Shown here: positions 62,025 to 64,000 of the stretch, piece after piece | How the letters are laid out: the number at the start of each line of letters is the position of its first letter | How positions within the stretch are numbered: the first letter of the stretch is position 1 | The notes under the pieces: generated by a model | Databases searched by the model: none | Seen by the model: the letters and a program-made list of their open reading frames with translations, nothing else | What the model was told of the DNA's origin: nothing | Position numbers and translations under genes: made by a program | Origin: Lingula anatina | Lineage: Eukaryota; Brachiopoda; Lingulata; Lingulida; Lingulidae | Direction of reading: 5' to 3' | Assembly: GCF_001039355.2 (NCBI RefSeq) | Contig: NW_019774403.1 | Span: forward strand, 242,436 to 306,435 | DNA length: 64,000 bases

Positions 62025-64000
62025 CTGGAATAAAATGAATAATTGGTAAATTGTAAAGCTTGGGATATTAAACACAAATATAAATTAAACCTTTCTGTAA
62101 AAAGGTTTTAGTGTTATTGCTTTACACCGCGGTCGTCTTATAGATTATTAGCCAATTCTAAATCCATTGGAGAATGATATAATTTGTTGCTCACAGTGCT
62201 AGGAATTTTCTGAGAAAAAGACATAAAATTCAGTTTTGAGCCGACATTAGCTTCAGCATGCTTTGACAGCACTTCCATATCGTTTACAAAATGAAAATTG
62301 TCTGGAGAGGGTTTTTCTGCCTATGTTGTATTCCCTCCTGAAATTGCCGCTATTCTTCTGGATTCATGGTACCATTATATTGTGTTTTTCCTGTTTTGGA
62401 TGTATTGATTTTTTATCTGCGTCGGAACGTTCAATTCACAAATCGCTTTGACAATGGTGCCAATTAATTTTGCCTGGCAAAATAGTGCAGCAATGTTGGC
62501 TGGAAATGACATCACTCGCTCCCTGTTCTCAACACGACTTCCACCAGTATGCCCATACTACACCGTGCCTAAACGCCCGGAAATGAATTCTGACTCACTC
62601 TCACCCCTTTGAAAATTGGGAATTTGACAATATTCGATAGTCAAATCCACACATCAGTGATAACTTACTTTAGATATTGAAATTTTTCTTATGTTACATA
62701 AATATGTATTAGTGAGAGTTGGTCAAATAATGTTCTCCGCGAGCAGTCGCAAGCTGAGTGTATCAGCGCCACGTTCATAGATATCTTACAGGGTACAAGA
62801 CATTCAGCTTTAGGAAGCCCCTCGAAAGCATTATTTAATGTGCGTTATCGTGATGAAGTTATGAAATATCAGAGCTTTTTTCAATATAAGAGAACCGAAT
62901 AGAGCAAAACTTGTTATGATCCAGTAGGCGATAACTCCACCTGAAGGTGTAACCAGTAGAGATTCTATCGCCATCATTGCTTATAACTCGCTGAGAACGC
63001 CTTTAACTTGCTCGTGTATATTGCTGTTTTTGTTTTTATCAGCTGGTAGGGTAGGTGTGAAATTGGGTTACCCTAGCTACGAAGACCATTTTTGTTATTT
63101 CCTCACAGCTATGCATTTTTGTTATCTTCGATTTGCAATGCCCAGAGCGAACACCAATTATCTAAAAAGTAACATGGATAATGAGGCAAACTGTCTTTAC
63201 TGTGGTATGGTAATGGCGTCTATCCTTACCGAGTGAAATCCCGAAAGTGCATCAATAAAGACGCTTTTTAATGAGTACTTTTTTCTTTCTCTATGAAATA
63301 GAATTAATAGTACATATATTATTGATTTCTTCTCTTAATTTGTTCGACTGTCTTTAAGGATTTCACATGGCCAATTACAAGAGGTTCTTCTCACTTTGAT
63401 ATCGAGTACTAAGGAAAGATCAAACAGTCAAAGTACAACAGCGAAAAAACAGCCCACTTTCCATGACTTCGGATTAAATGAATATCGGAACCTTATGTTT
63501 TAGCCATAGGCACGGCCGGAATGCAAGAAACTGCCACACTTTACGACAGTAAAAATGTTGGCAGGAAAAAAATGATGTAAGTTCATCTGATATACAGACG
63601 CTGAGGTGGAATATGTGACGAAATGCGCTCAAGGCTAGAAACACTGGGATAACTTTTAGTCAGGTTATTGCTTTTAAAGGCACCTTTCGCGGCATTTTGG
63701 CATATAGAAATGTAACGTGTTTTTCTGTCTTAATTTACCTCTTTCTAGAAATTAACGTTTTTTTGGAATATTTTTTAACTCCACCACACCAAGAATGAGT
63801 AATAGAGATTTTCCTCACTTTACTAGGGCGATGTTAGATGAGTTAATTATGTGTTCACTTCGCGCAAAAATACAATTTTGTTAATAGGACATTAGGTGAA
63901 ATGCATAAAGACAAAGATGATGATAAATGCATTTTAGACACAAGGGCAGGTTATTCAAAAAGAAATAATAAATTCCTAGCTAAAAAATCACTAGAACAGA
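62025..64000. other. Right end of window, aminopeptidase intron
   Basis: The exon ending at 62024 needs an upstream partner leaving a complete codon. No M1 catalytic-domain exon (HEXXH, GAMEN or DLWLNEG-like) could be read on the minus strand here, so the partner is expected past base 64000. Confidence 0.45.

Noticed and set aside
1-64000. CRISPR arrays, phage or bacterial defence systems
   Set aside because: The window is clearly eukaryotic; tandem repeats present are microsatellites or a minisatellite without spacers.

Overview
The window is from an intron-rich, AT-rich animal genome. The tri- and dinucleotide microsatellites, frequent short palindromes such as TACATGTA, and expanded secreted-protein and peptide-receptor-type genes suggest a marine invertebrate, perhaps a mollusc. 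That placement is a guess from style, not from a marker gene. Every multi-exon model below was joined by hand from splice sites and checked for intron phase; none has transcript support here.

0-10 kb: a small gene family of unknown secreted proteins. One plus-strand copy is cut by the left edge (last exon 242-454). Three minus-strand paralogs follow in tandem (852-2987, 5332-6948, 8195-10115). The last two give complete reading frames of 266 and 268 residues over five coding exons. Their first coding exon is only 8 or 14 nt, so the signal peptide is split by an intron.

10-22 kb: mostly non-coding. It holds microsatellites, a 28-bp minisatellite, an hAT-like MITE inside an (AC)n tract, one candidate signal-peptide exon (13908-14157) and a tRNA-Arg(CCT) gene.

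22-33 kb: a complete seven-coding-exon plus-strand gene for a 707-residue protein with two ZU5-type modules, an acidic linker and a C-terminal Death domain, most like DTHD1 (Death domain-containing 1). Its first intron carries a second, identical tRNA-Arg(CCT) on the other strand and a long palindrome built from the splice-donor sequence.

33.5-62 kb and beyond: the C-terminal part of an M1 aminopeptidase N-like gene on the minus strand. Eleven exons join in perfect phase to encode the last 438 residues; the zinc-site exons lie past the right edge. Five internal exons occur twice, because 35159-44764 and 44769-54252 are near-identical copies meeting at a single N (44767). The copied exon block is 523 nt, not a multiple of three, so using both copies would break the frame. 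This looks like two contigs or haplotypes that overlap but were joined end to end. An intronless rhodopsin-class GPCR gene (58142-59179, plus strand) lies inside one intron of this aminopeptidase gene.

I found no operon-like unit, CRISPR array or phage. The most novel items are the unknown secreted family, the palindrome at the ZU5-Death gene's donor site, the nested GPCR and the unresolved duplication.
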